Source of the DNA: Betaproteobacteria bacterium
GTDB lineage: Bacteria; Pseudomonadota; Gammaproteobacteria; Burkholderiales; SG8-39
Reading direction: 5' to 3'
NCBI GenBank assembly: GCA_004297625.1
Contig: SCTY01000059.1
Span: 110,298 to 174,297, forward strand
Length of the DNA: 64,000 nucleotides
Positions 8,399 through 16,671 of this stretch are shown in pieces. Below the pieces are notes generated by a model that was not told the DNA's origin, did not search any database, and saw only the letters and a program-made list of their open reading frames with translations. A program made the translations under genes and the position numbers. The stretch's first letter is position 1. Each line of letters starts with the position of its first letter.

Positions 8399-9864
8399 GG
8401 CGAAAACCGCATCCCCAGGCTGAGCGGGCCCTTTTTCAATCGCAGCGATTTCAGCCCGGGCTCGCGCGCCAGCGCTTCGACGAGGACCTCGAGCGGCTTT
8501 CTGCACGCGCGGGCGGGCAACGGCTTCTTATCGCGCTCCAGCGCCTCGACGTGTGAGCGACCGTAGAAAAGATGAAGCAGCAGCTCCCTCTCCGAGCCGA
8601 ACGGCCCGTGCTCGCGCCTGAAGCGCTCGAGGATGCGGGTGCCGAACAAGGCCTCGCAGTCGACCGCGCCAGTGCTTTTGCCGGCAAGAACGCGATCGAG
8701 CACGTTGGCGTCGATCGGCGCGGCGGGCTCGCCGTAATGGCCCTGCACGTACAGCAGCAGCTCCTCCGGGACCGTTTTGTAGCGCTCGCCCTGCAGAACG
8801 TTGAGCGTTGCCTGCACGCCGACGAACTGCGAGAACGGCGTAACCATGATCGGATAGCCGAGCTCCGCGCGCACCCGGCTCGCCTCCTCGAGCACTTCTT
8901 CGATGCGGCCGAGCAATCCCGCTTCGCGCAACTGGTTGCGGAAGTTCGACATCATCCCGCCGGGGATCTGGTGGCCGATGAATTTCTCGTAGCGGAGCTG
9001 ATCGAAAACGACCGGCGCGGGGACGGCGTGACCTTCCTTCCATGCGACCCAATCGAAGTAGTCGTCCATGCGGCGGACCGCCTCGGCGTCCAGTCCTGTC
9101 GGGCAGCCCAGCTCCTGCGCGAGACGCAGGATGCCGAGCGTGCTCGGCACCGACTCGCCGTGCGAAAGCGCCTCGGCGGCGGTCGATACGGTATCCACCC
9201 CGGCCAGCAGCGCTTCGCGGTGGGCTTCGTACGCAAGCCCCATGCAGTCGTGCGAGATGAATTCGATCGGCACGCGTCCGGCAACGGCAGCTTTGAGCGC
9301 GGCGAGCAATGATCGCGCGCGGGGAGCGTTCAGGATCCCGGCAGGATCGGCCAGCACGATGGAATCCACGCCGTAGCCGAGGAGCTCGATTGCCTTGGCG
9401 ACGTAATGCTCGTCGGTGTGCGCCGGGCTGATGGAGAAGCTCAGCATGCCGGCCGCCTTCAATCCGACGTCGTGCGCGATCGCGAAATGCGCCGCGATAT
9501 TGCGCATGCAGTTCAATCCGTCGAAGACCTTTACCGACTGCACGCCGCACTCCTTGAGGCAGCGGAAGAGCAGCGCCACCACCTCGTCGGGGTAGCGCTC
9601 CCAGCCGAAGAGGTTGCGGCTGCGGATCAGGACATCGATGGCCGCGTTCGGCATGCCTTGCCGGAGGCGCCGCAGCCGCTCCCACGGATCGTCGCGCAGG
9701 AATTTCACGGCGGTCTCGAATGCGGCGCCCGAAGTCACGCACAGCTTGCGGAATCCGGCACGCTCCATCCATTCCGTCGCGCCGAGCATGTCCTCGGTCT
9801 TCATGCGCGTCGCCCACAACGATTGCGGGCCGTCGCGCAGCGTCTCGTCGACCAGGCCCGTCAT
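8392..9864 (-). CDS. Carboxyltransferase-domain protein (PycB/OadA-like), metal site altered
   Basis: 490 residues with an HMGL-like TIM barrel (about 1-270) and the conserved C-terminal carboxyltransferase part (GGMMSNFRNQL, then VTPFSQFVGVQATLNVL and ERYKTVPEE). The barrel motif DETLRDG (6-12) keeps the metal-ligand Asp, and a His is kept at 205. However, the carbamylated lysine of the usual KDMAG is Ala (ADPAG, 172-176), and the first His of the HxH pair is Ile (FISHD). It may use different chemistry from pyruvate carboxylase or oxaloacetate decarboxylase. It is followed directly by the biotin-carrier-like gene and lies 3 bp after the thiolase gene. Confidence 0.85.
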   Translation of the reverse strand: MTGLVDETLRDGPQSLWATRMKTEDMLGATEWMERAGFRKLCVTSGAAFETAVKFLRDDPWERLRRLRQGMPNAAIDVLIRSRNLFGWERYPDEVVALLFRCLKECGVQSVKVFDGLNCMRNIAAHFAIAHDVGLKAAGMLSFSISPAHTDEHYVAKAIELLGYGVDSIVLADPAGILNAPRARSLLAALKAAVAGRVPIEFISHDCMGLAYEAHREALLAGVDTVSTAAEALSHGESVPSTLGILRLAQELGCPTGLDAEAVRRMDDYFDWVAWKEGHAVPAPVVFDQLRYEKFIGHQIPGGMMSNFRNQLREAGLLGRIEEVLEEASRVRAELGYPIMVTPFSQFVGVQATLNVLQGERYKTVPEELLLYVQGHYGEPAAPIDANVLDRVLAGKSTGAVDCEALFGTRILERFRREHGPFGSERELLLHLFYGRSHVEALERDKKPLPARACRKPLEVLVEALAREPGLKSLRLKKGPLSLGMRFSPC

Positions 9865-9867
9865 CGA

Positions 9868-11049
9868 TCAAACCTTGAGGATGACCGCATCGGACTGGCC
9901 GTAGCCGCCGCAGATCGAGGCGGCGCCGTAGCCGCCGCCGAGCCGGCGCAGCTCGCGCGCGAGCGCCATGACGATGCGCGCGCCGCTGGCGCCGGGCGGA
10001 TGCCCGATCGCCACCGCGCCGCCGTTGACGTTCGTGATTGCGCGCAAGCGCGCGGTTTTGGCTGCGTCGCCGCCCGCCGCGACCTGGGTGGAAACGAGCG
10101 GCATGGCGGCGAACGCCTCGTTGATCTCGATGCGCTTGAGCTCCTCCAGGGCAATATCGGCTTTTTTCAGCGCCTTGAGCATCGCGTGCCCGGGCATGTA
10201 GACCGATGATTCGAGGTCCCCGCTCGCCTGCGCATAGGCGACGACTTCCACGAGCGGCCTCACGCCTCTGCGCCGCGCCTCTTCGCTGGACATGACAAGA
10301 AGCGCCGAGCCGCCGTCGTTCAGTCCCGGCGCGTTTCCCGCAGTGACGGTCGGGCTGCCGTACGCCGTGGGCAGCGAGCGCAGCTTCTCGAGCGAGGTGT
10401 CGCGACGCGGCGACTCGTCCATCTTGAGCTCGCCCTCGCGCGGCACGTCGATCGCAAGGATTTCTCCGGCGTAGACGCCGCGGTCGAAAGCGGCGAAGTA
10501 CCGCTGGTGACTCGCGCAGGCCCATTCGTCCTGCTCTTCCCTCGATACGCCGTGCTCGAGCGCCTTTCGGCCGGTGACCAGCGTCAGCGCGAGCCCGGTG
10601 ATCGGGTTGCGCACCTGCATCGGGTCTTCGACGGTGAAATCGCCGAGCTTGCGGCCCGATCGCGTGCCTTTCAGCAGGAACGGCATCTGGCTGCAGCTTT
10701 CGATCCCGCCGGCGATCACGATGCTCGCGTCGCCGGCGCGGATCTTCGCCAGCGCGAGACCCAGTGCAGTCATGGACGAGCAGCAGGCGCGGTCCAACGT
10801 GAGCGAAGGCGTGCTCGCCGGAATGCCGACCTTGAAGTTGATCTGCCGCGCCGCCACGGACGTGGAAGCCGCGAGGATCGCTGTGCCGAACAGGGTTTCA
10901 TCGATATCGCCCGGCTGCACGCCCGCACGCGTCATGACGGCGCTCGCGGCGAGGGCCCCAAGATCCACCGCGGAAAAATGGCGCAGCTTTCCGCAGAAGC
11001 GGCCGAATGGCGTGCGCGCCGCCTCGGCAATGACCGCCACGCTATTCAT
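9868..11049 (-). CDS. Thiolase family protein (acetyl-CoA acyltransferase)
   Basis: 393 residues from ATG 11049; a longer TTG start at 11061 is possible but less likely. Thiolase catalytic residues are visible: nucleophilic C89 in DRACCSS, NEAFA near 307, H350 in NVNGGAVAIGHPPGASG, and C380 in CGGYGQ. The Cys-Cys-Ser-Ser context differs slightly from the common CxSG. The enzyme would cleave or form a 3-oxoacyl-CoA. It overlaps the TetR stop by a few bases and heads the enzyme genes of the operon. Confidence 0.92.
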   Translation of the reverse strand: MNSVAVIAEAARTPFGRFCGKLRHFSAVDLGALAASAVMTRAGVQPGDIDETLFGTAILAASTSVAARQINFKVGIPASTPSLTLDRACCSSMTALGLALAKIRAGDASIVIAGGIESCSQMPFLLKGTRSGRKLGDFTVEDPMQVRNPITGLALTLVTGRKALEHGVSREEQDEWACASHQRYFAAFDRGVYAGEILAIDVPREGELKMDESPRRDTSLEKLRSLPTAYGSPTVTAGNAPGLNDGGSALLVMSSEEARRRGVRPLVEVVAYAQASGDLESSVYMPGHAMLKALKKADIALEELKRIEINEAFAAMPLVSTQVAAGGDAAKTARLRAITNVNGGAVAIGHPPGASGARIVMALARELRRLGGGYGAASICGGYGQSDAVILKV

Positions 11050-11665
11050 GATCGATTCCAAAGAAACAGCATAGGTGCCGCACCAGGTATCTCTCCAGAT
11101 CCCGGCTATCGAGCCGAAGCGGACCCGGATCGTTCAGCACGGCGTTGACCAGCAGGCCATTCATGAACTGCATGCCGATGCGGATCTCGCGCTCCGTGGC
11201 AGGCCTTCCCAGCCTCGCCAGCCGCGGCATGAGCTCGGCCGCGACCAGGCCGGAGACGTTGAAGCCCAGCCGGCGGACCGGCGACCAGCGATCCGGCGGC
11301 ATCGACGAGTGCTTGGACGAGGCGAAGTAGAAGCCGCGATGCTTCCGGAAGACCCCGATCGAAAACCCCGCTACCGCGGCGAGGAACTCCGCATCGCTCG
11401 CCGCGCGCAGTGCAGCGTCCGACAGGCGGCGGCGAAGGCTTTCCTCGATCTCGGACACCGCGATGTCCTGGATCGCGAGGAAGAAGGCCTCCTTGTTCTC
11501 GAAACGCCCGTAGAACGCGCCCACGGAGAGGCCGGCGGCGCGCGCAATGTCCCCGATCGCCATCTGATCGAAGGTCTTGTCCTCCAACGCCTTGCGTCCC
11601 GCGGCGATGAGTGCCTGGAACGTTGCCTCGCTCCTCGCCTGCTGGTGCGGCGTCACGCCGCGCAT
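11042..11665 (-). CDS. TetR family transcriptional regulator
   Basis: 207 residues. An N-terminal TetR helix-turn-helix spans about residues 12-58 (IGDIARAAGLSVGAFYGRFENKEAFF), followed by a helical ligand-binding domain. It is the first gene of a same-strand operon ending with DctM. A perfect palindrome lies 15 bp upstream of its ATG, so autorepression of the whole operon with release by an acyl-CoA-type ligand is the natural inference. A GGAGGG ribosome site precedes the ATG. Confidence 0.93.
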   Translation of the reverse strand: MRGVTPHQQARSEATFQALIAAGRKALEDKTFDQMAIGDIARAAGLSVGAFYGRFENKEAFFLAIQDIAVSEIEESLRRRLSDAALRAASDAEFLAAVAGFSIGVFRKHRGFYFASSKHSSMPPDRWSPVRRLGFNVSGLVAAELMPRLARLGRPATEREIRIGMQFMNGLLVNAVLNDPGPLRLDSRDLERYLVRHLCCFFGIDHE

Positions 11666-11679
11666 TCGGCGGCCCTCCC

Positions 11680-11707
11680 CTGAATCCGAATATTGATTCG
11701 GATTCAG
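11680..11707. promoter_or_regulatory. Perfect inverted-repeat operator upstream of the TetR gene
   Basis: A 12-bp arm CTGAATCCGAAT (11680-11691), a 4-bp spacer and the exact reverse-complement arm (11696-11707). It sits between the ribosome site of the TetR gene and the chrA stop, exactly where an autoregulatory operator is expected. The length and symmetry fit TetR dimer binding. The call as a binding site is inference; the symmetry is seen directly. Confidence 0.8.
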
Positions 11708-11726
11708 CGTAGGCCCGCGACGCGGC

Positions 11727-12944
11727 TCAAGTCAAGGCTGACGTTGCGAGAGAGGCGATGACGCACCACAGCACGACGACGAGGGCCGACGCCCGCCAGG
11801 CAACAAGAAGCGTGAAACCGATGACCGCAATGGCTACGTCGAGCGGGCTGCGCACCGCGCCGGTCCACACAGGATCGTAGAGGGCCGCGCCGAGCAGCCC
11901 TACAACCGCGGCGCTCACGCCGGCGACCGCGCGAACCGCAGCCGGCCGGCCAGCGATCGAGCGCCAGAGCGGCAGCGCCCCGGCCACCAGGAGAAAGCCC
12001 GGCAGGAATATGGCGACGAGCGCAATCGTCGCGCCGAGCAACCCGCCTTCGCTTCCGGGCAGGCGGGCTCCGAGGTACGCGGCAAGGGTGAACAGCGGCC
12101 CCGGAACCGCCTGAGCTGCGCCGTAGCCGGCCAGGAACTCGTCTTCCGAAATCCAGCCCGGAGCGACCACGGCTTCGCGTAGCAGCGGCAGCACGACGTG
12201 CCCTCCTCCGAACACCAGCGCACCGGCGCGGTAAAAAGCTTCGATCACGGCGAGGAGGCGGCCCCCATGCGCGGCGAGCGGCAGGCCGAGCAGAAGCACC
12301 GCGAAAATGCCGAGCAGCATCCAACCGAAACGAACTCCGTACGGTGGATGCAGCGCGGCGCCGGGAACCGGCTTCACGTCGCGGCAAACCGCAAGGCCGG
12401 CTGCGGCTCCGGACACGACAACGAGGATTTGCACCCAAGCCTGTCCGGCGGCGAGGATCAGCGCTGCCGAGACGGCTGCTATCGTCGCGCGCGGGGCATC
12501 GGGACAAAGCTGCCGGGCCATGCCGAGCACGCCTTGAGCGACAACGGCGACTGCCACGAGCTTCAAACCGTGAATGGCGGCTTCGCCGGCACCGCCCGTG
12601 ACGTAGGGCAGCAGTACGGCAAATGCAAACAGCAGCAGGGCCGAGGGAAGGGTAAAGGCCAGAAAGGCAGCCAAGGCGCCCAGCCAGCCGGCGCGCAGCA
12701 TTCCGAGGCTGAAGCCGAGCTGGCTGCTCGCCGGCCCGGGAAGAAACTGGCATAGCGCGAGCAGCTGGGCGAAGTCGCCCTCGTCCACCCATTTCCGCCG
12801 CTCGACAAACTCGCGCCTGTAGTAGGCAAGATGAGCGATCGGCCCACCGAAGGAGGTCAGGCCGAGCCTCACGAACGCGGCCAGAACCTCCGCAGCAGTC
12901 CCCCTCTTCACCGTTGCGCTTGTGGCGGCGTCGCTCTTGTTCAT
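11727..12944 (-). CDS. chrA: Chromate transporter, ChrA/CHR family
   Basis: 405 residues with two homologous CHR halves. Hallmarks are FGGPIAHLAYYRREFVERRKW with QFLPGPASSQ in the first half, and FGGGHVVLPLL with GYGAAQAVPGPLFTLAAYLG in the second. About ten hydrophobic segments are visible. Family members export chromate or related anions, although many genomic copies have no tested function. ATG 12944 is preferred over an upstream TTG. It is a single gene upstream of and on the same strand as the TetR operon, but the operator lies between them. Confidence 0.9.
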   Translation of the reverse strand: MNKSDAATSATVKRGTAAEVLAAFVRLGLTSFGGPIAHLAYYRREFVERRKWVDEGDFAQLLALCQFLPGPASSQLGFSLGMLRAGWLGALAAFLAFTLPSALLLFAFAVLLPYVTGGAGEAAIHGLKLVAVAVVAQGVLGMARQLCPDAPRATIAAVSAALILAAGQAWVQILVVVSGAAAGLAVCRDVKPVPGAALHPPYGVRFGWMLLGIFAVLLLGLPLAAHGGRLLAVIEAFYRAGALVFGGGHVVLPLLREAVVAPGWISEDEFLAGYGAAQAVPGPLFTLAAYLGARLPGSEGGLLGATIALVAIFLPGFLLVAGALPLWRSIAGRPAAVRAVAGVSAAVVGLLGAALYDPVWTGAVRSPLDVAIAVIGFTLLVAWRASALVVVLWCVIASLATSALT

Positions 12945-13050
12945 TTTTTCTTCGTCAGGTGCGTGCAAGAGTTTAGCGGACCATTGGAACTAGCGCCGCG
13001 CTGCCGACACGACCATAGACGCCGATTGTCCGCGGCCTTAGCTTCGACAG

Positions 13051-13755
13051 GTGACCGATATCATCGACAAATTCCGCAGCAAGCTCGAACGGCACGGCGC
13101 TCTCAATACCGTGCAGGCGCAGACCTTGAAGGGTCTGGACTCGCTGTGCGGGTTGAAAATCCTGCGCGGCGTATATGTTGTGCATCCGGACGAGTCATTC
13201 CTGAAGTGCCCCGCAAACTACAGCGCCGGATTCCTCACCGCGAGCGAGCTCCGCGAATACGCGCGTCTGCCCGAGACCGAGATCTCGAGCCGCTTCCTCG
13301 ATGAAGCGCTGGCAAGAGGCGACGAATGCTATGCGATCCGCGACGGCAATGTCCTCGCGGCGTACGGCTGGTACTCGTTCGGCCAAACGCCGGTCGGGAT
13401 GCCGGGCCTGCTGCTGGGCTTCAGCCAGGACTACGTGTACATGTACAAAGGCTTCACCGACACCCGCTATCGCGGCCAGCGCCTGCACGCGATCGGTATG
13501 ACGCGCGCCCTGCGGCACTACACGAACCACGGATGCCGGGGCCTCGTGTCCTACGTCGAGGCGACGAATCTGAGCTCGCTCAAGTCCTGCCTGCGCATGG
13601 GCTACCGCGTGTTCGGCTCGGTCTATGTGCTGCGCGCCTTGGGGCGCCACTACGCCTGCTCGAGCCCCGGTTGCCGGCAGTTCGCTTTCCGGCTCGAGCG
13701 ACCGGCTATTCCTTCAGGGCTGCGCTCAGGTCCTCCGGCGGCACCCGCACGCTGA
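13051..13755 (+). CDS. GNAT-like N-acetyltransferase domain protein
   Basis: 234 residues from a GTG start. The central part (about 85-190) has GNAT features: a VLAAYGWYSF strand, DYVYMYKGFTDTRYRGQRLHAIGM resembling the acetyl-CoA loop R/QxxGxG/A, and a VEATNLSSLKSCLRMGYRVFG segment like the C-terminal 'N..S...y.k.GF' motif. The substrate is unknown. The last ~16 codons overlap the convergent dehydrogenase gene and may be a non-conserved tail. It stands alone. Confidence 0.7.
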   Translation: MTDIIDKFRSKLERHGALNTVQAQTLKGLDSLCGLKILRGVYVVHPDESFLKCPANYSAGFLTASELREYARLPETEISSRFLDEALARGDECYAIRDGNVLAAYGWYSFGQTPVGMPGLLLGFSQDYVYMYKGFTDTRYRGQRLHAIGMTRALRHYTNHGCRGLVSYVEATNLSSLKSCLRMGYRVFGSVYVLRALGRHYACSSPGCRQFAFRLERPAIPSGLRSGPPAAPAR

Positions 13756-14479
13756 CGCCGGCGCGCTCCTCCTGGAGCGTCATCGCGACGCGACAGTCGC
13801 GTTCGCCCCAGCCGCGGTTCATCGCCTCGGTGAGCTCGTCGAGCGCGATCTTGCCGACCTTGAGCGGGACGCCCTGCCGCTGGGCGAGTTCCACAGCGAG
13901 CGACACGTCCTTGTGCGCGAGGCGCAGCGCAAAAGAAGCCGGCTCGTAGTCGCCCGGCAGGAATTTTTCCGCAAGGCGGTCGAAGGTGCGCTTGCGCCCC
14001 GTCGCGCCCTGTCGGAGCGCGCGGAAAAGCGCGAGCGGCTCCACGCCGGCCTTGACGCCAAGAGTGAATACCTCGGCGAGCGCCGCCTGCACCGCGAAGC
14101 TCGCCAGATTGTGCGCGAGCTTCGCCACCGTGCCGGCGCCGATCGGGCCGACGTAGTAAGGCTGGTCTCCTATGATTGCGTGCAGCTCACGCTGAAGGCG
14201 CCGCACGACTTCCGGCGAATTGGTGCTCAGGTCGAACCATGTCGCGCCGGAAGGCAGAGCCGATTCGATCTTCCGCTTGGTGTCCAAGACTTCTTTCGGG
14301 CCGGGGAGCGAGGTAAACAGGACCTCGCAGCCGCGCGCGGCGTCGGCGGCGCTTTCTTTCCAGTTCGCGAAGCCTTCGATGCGTCGCAGGTCGTGCGCCT
14401 GAATGTCGTGGCCAGCGCGCTGCAGGTTCGCGGCCATAGGCCGGCCCATGGCGCCCAGGCCGATGAAGCCGACCTTCAT
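13706..14479 (-). CDS. 3-hydroxyisobutyrate dehydrogenase family protein with internal deletion
   Basis: 257 residues, against about 285-300 usual. The N-terminal Rossmann motif MKVGFIGLGAMGRPMAANL, the DLSTNSPEVV segment, the catalytic-lysine region GAGTVAKLAHN and the C-terminal helical domain are all present. The stretch of ~35 residues that normally links them is absent, including the DAPVSGG substrate motif and the GTLxIMxGG strand; the paralogue at 38.7 kb has it. The reading frame stays open. The start is set by ATGA overlap with the CMD gene. Function is doubtful unless the fold tolerates the loss. Confidence 0.82.
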   Translation of the reverse strand: MKVGFIGLGAMGRPMAANLQRAGHDIQAHDLRRIEGFANWKESAADAARGCEVLFTSLPGPKEVLDTKRKIESALPSGATWFDLSTNSPEVVRRLQRELHAIIGDQPYYVGPIGAGTVAKLAHNLASFAVQAALAEVFTLGVKAGVEPLALFRALRQGATGRKRTFDRLAEKFLPGDYEPASFALRLAHKDVSLAVELAQRQGVPLKVGKIALDELTEAMNRGWGERDCRVAMTLQEERAGVSVRVPPEDLSAALKE

Positions 14480-14805
14480 GCCGTGCGCTCTTCGAAGACC
14501 TGCTTTGCGATGAGCGCCGCAGCGCCGGCGTTCGGCCAGCCGGCATAGAAAGCGAGATGCGTGATGAGCTCGCAGATCTCGTCCTTGGTGACTCCGTTGT
14601 CGAGCGCGCGCCAGATGTGGCCGCGCAGCTGATCGGGCCGGTAGAGCGCCGTCAGCGCGGCGACGGTGACGAGGCTGCGATCGCGCTTGGAAAGCCCCTT
14701 GCGCTCCCACACGTCGCCGAAGAGGACCTTGTCGCTGAGCTCGCCAAGCTTCGGAAAGACGTCGCGGACCTGCGCAATGGTTGACGGCGGTAGGCCCTTG
14801 GCCAT
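14476..14805 (-). CDS. Carboxymuconolactone decarboxylase (CMD) family protein
   Basis: 109 residues, one all-helical CMD/AhpD-fold domain (FPKLGELSDKVLFGDVWERKGLSKRDRSLVTVAAL; RGHIWRALDNGVTKDEICELITHLAFYAGWPNA). It lacks the CxxC of AhpD, so it is more like PcaC-type or uncharacterised CMD proteins. A strong GGAGGGG ribosome site precedes the ATG. It is translationally coupled to the following dehydrogenase, the same pairing as at 38.3-39.6 kb. Confidence 0.9.
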   Translation of the reverse strand: MAKGLPPSTIAQVRDVFPKLGELSDKVLFGDVWERKGLSKRDRSLVTVAALTALYRPDQLRGHIWRALDNGVTKDEICELITHLAFYAGWPNAGAAALIAKQVFEERTA

Positions 14806-14824
14806 GATTCCCCCTCCAGAAACA

Positions 14825-14857
14825 AAAAGGCCTCCATCTTAGCGATGGAGGCCTTTT
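14825..14857 (-). terminator. Strong intrinsic terminator
   Basis: A perfect 14-bp stem (14825-14838 with 14844-14857; arms AAAAGGCCTCCATC and its complement) with a 5-nt loop. It is A-rich on one side and T-rich on the other, so it could work in both directions. It lies 24 bp past the stop of the glycine-zipper gene on the minus strand, with a T-run following, and separates that gene from the CMD gene. Confidence 0.88.
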
Positions 14858-14880
14858 CGGGTGTTTCGCGTGCTAGGCGG

Positions 14881-15381
14881 TTAGCACCTGTGTCCTTTCG
14901 CCCAACCTTTTCCGGGATGCTTTTTCCTCTTGCAGTCGCCGCCCTCTTCCACGTACAGCGTCTGCCTTTCGACCACGGTGGTCTGGCGCACGGCTTGAGT
15001 TTGCTGCTTGCCGCCTGCGCCGACTTCGCGCCCGATAGCGCCGCCCGCCGCGCTGCCGAGGCCCGCGCCGACAATCGCGCCGCTCGTGCCGCCGACCTGC
15101 TGGCCGACCGCCGCGCCCGCGCCGCCGCCGACCGCGCCACCGACGATGGCGCCGGTGCGTCCCGAGCCTTTCGTCGTCGCCGCCGCGCCGACCGCGCCGC
15201 CCGCCGCACCTCCCACTACTGCGCCGGCGCTTCCGCCGACGGCATTTCCGAGTACCGCGCCGGCTGCGCCTCCCAAGCCGCTGCCGATCGCCGTTTTCTC
15301 CGCGCTATCCCCGGCCCAAGCCGCAGACACCGCGAACGCGAGACCCAGGGCAACCATCAACTTTCTTGTTTCGCTGTACAT
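14881..15381 (-). CDS. Secreted glycine-zipper protein
   Basis: 166 residues from ATG 15381, backed by a GGAGG site; a longer start at 15423 is not needed. A signal peptide ends near AWA-GD (residue 24). The body is built of repeated Gly/Ala-rich GxxxG-type turns (GLGGAAGAVLGNAVGGSAGAVVGG and similar) typical of outer-membrane-associated glycine-zipper proteins. The tail is basic with two cysteines (GGDCKRKK...GHRC). No lipobox is seen. Its role is unknown; related proteins sit in or under the outer membrane. It is a single-gene unit with its own terminator. Confidence 0.85.
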   Translation of the reverse strand: MYSETRKLMVALGLAFAVSAAWAGDSAEKTAIGSGLGGAAGAVLGNAVGGSAGAVVGGAAGGAVGAAATTKGSGRTGAIVGGAVGGGAGAAVGQQVGGTSGAIVGAGLGSAAGGAIGREVGAGGKQQTQAVRQTTVVERQTLYVEEGGDCKRKKHPGKGWAKGHRC

Positions 15382-15429
15382 GTCCAACCTCCGTGTCGAC
15401 AGAGTAATCTCTAATTCTTTCAATATGCT

Positions 15430-16671
15430 GTGAACTCGATCACAGAATTAAATAGAGGTTTGCAGGATTCGCCTTATGCCTGCGTCAGGCTGGGCGCAGC
15501 GCTGCTCGTGATGACCATTGGCGGCGTGGGTATGTACGGGATGGCGGTAGCGCTGACCCCGGTCCAGGCGGAGTTCGGAGTCGACCGCGCGGACGCCTCC
15601 CTGCCGTACACGCTGGCGATGATCGGTTTCGGCCTCGGCGGCATTCTTATGGGGCGCCTCTCGGATCGATTCGGCGTGATCGTGCCCGTGTTGATCGGCG
15701 CCGTCTGCCTCGGGTTGGGATTTATTTTGGCGGGACTGGCGCCGAACCTGCCGGTCTTCGCCCTCGTCCACGGCCTCTTCATCGGCCTGCTCGGCAGCTC
15801 GGGGACCTTCGCCCCGCTGGTCGCCGACATCTCTCTATGGTTCAATCGCCGTCGCGGCGTCGCGGTGGCGATCTGCATCAGCGGCAATTACCTGGCCGGC
15901 GCCGCCTGGCCGCCCGTCCTTCAGTATTTCTTCAGCACGGTCGGCTGGCGGGCGACGTATATCGGCGTGGGCGTGTTCAGCTTCCTGGCCATCCTGCCGC
16001 TTGCCTTGCTGCTGCGCAGAAGGCCACCGCTGCCCGAGGTCACCTCTGCTTCGGCGCACGCGCGGATGATGCAAGAAAAGCCGCTTGGGCTGACGCCCAA
16101 TGCCCTCATGCTGCTGCTCGCGGCGGCCGGCGTGGGCTGCTGCGTCGCCATGGCGATGCCGCAAGTCCACATCGTCGCCTACTGCAGCGACCTCGGCTAC
16201 GGCCCGGCGCGCGGCGCCGAGATGCTTTCCCTGATGCTCGGCTTCGGCATCGTGAGCCGGCTTGCCTCCGGGTGGATTTCCGACCGCATCGGCGGCTTGC
16301 GCACCCTGCTGCTCGGCTCGGCGCTCCAGGCAATCGCGCTCGCGCTCTTCCTTCCCTTCGACGGCCTGGTGTCGCTCTACATTGTCTCGGCGCTCTTCGG
16401 GCTTTTCCAGGGCGGGCTGATACCCGCCTACCCGATGATCGTGCGCGAGTACTTCCCGCCCGGCGAGGCCGGGTGGCGCCTGGGCGTGGTGCTCATGGCC
16501 ACGCTGTTCGGCATGGCGCTCGGCGGCTGGATGTCGGGCGCGATCTTCGACTTTACCGGCTCCTATCGCGCCGCGTTCGTCAACGGCATCGCGTTCAACT
16601 TGGTCAACCTGGCGATCGTGCTATGGCTCCTTCAGCGCGCGCGTCGACCGCGGCAGCTACTTGCGGCCTAG
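15430..16671 (+). CDS. MFS transporter (oxalate/formate or monocarboxylate antiporter-like)
   Basis: 413 residues with about 12 membrane segments. The loop 2-3 MFS motif is present as GRLSDRFG and repeated as GWISDRIGG in the second half. WFNRRRGVAVAICISGNYLAGAAWPP resembles the OFA/monocarboxylate group. It starts with GTG; no better start is visible. It is divergent from the glycine-zipper gene, and its stop overlaps the convergent aldolase gene by 15 bp. A carboxylate substrate is likely but not proven. Confidence 0.88.
   Translation: MNSITELNRGLQDSPYACVRLGAALLVMTIGGVGMYGMAVALTPVQAEFGVDRADASLPYTLAMIGFGLGGILMGRLSDRFGVIVPVLIGAVCLGLGFILAGLAPNLPVFALVHGLFIGLLGSSGTFAPLVADISLWFNRRRGVAVAICISGNYLAGAAWPPVLQYFFSTVGWRATYIGVGVFSFLAILPLALLLRRRPPLPEVTSASAHARMMQEKPLGLTPNALMLLLAAAGVGCCVAMAMPQVHIVAYCSDLGYGPARGAEMLSLMLGFGIVSRLASGWISDRIGGLRTLLLGSALQAIALALFLPFDGLVSLYIVSALFGLFQGGLIPAYPMIVREYFPPGEAGWRLGVVLMATLFGMALGGWMSGAIFDFTGSYRAAFVNGIAFNLVNLAIVLWLLQRARRPRQLLAA

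Noticed and set aside
15008..15300. Repeated GCC/GGC-rich units considered as a DNA tandem repeat or CRISPR-like array
   Set aside because: The units vary in length and follow the codon pattern of Gly/Ala-rich protein; there are no conserved repeats with unique spacers.
15008..15433. A Pro/Ala-rich plus-strand frame opposite the glycine-zipper gene
   Set aside because: It is the exact antisense of the Gly-zipper repeats, which have a signal peptide, a ribosome site and a terminator on the minus strand.
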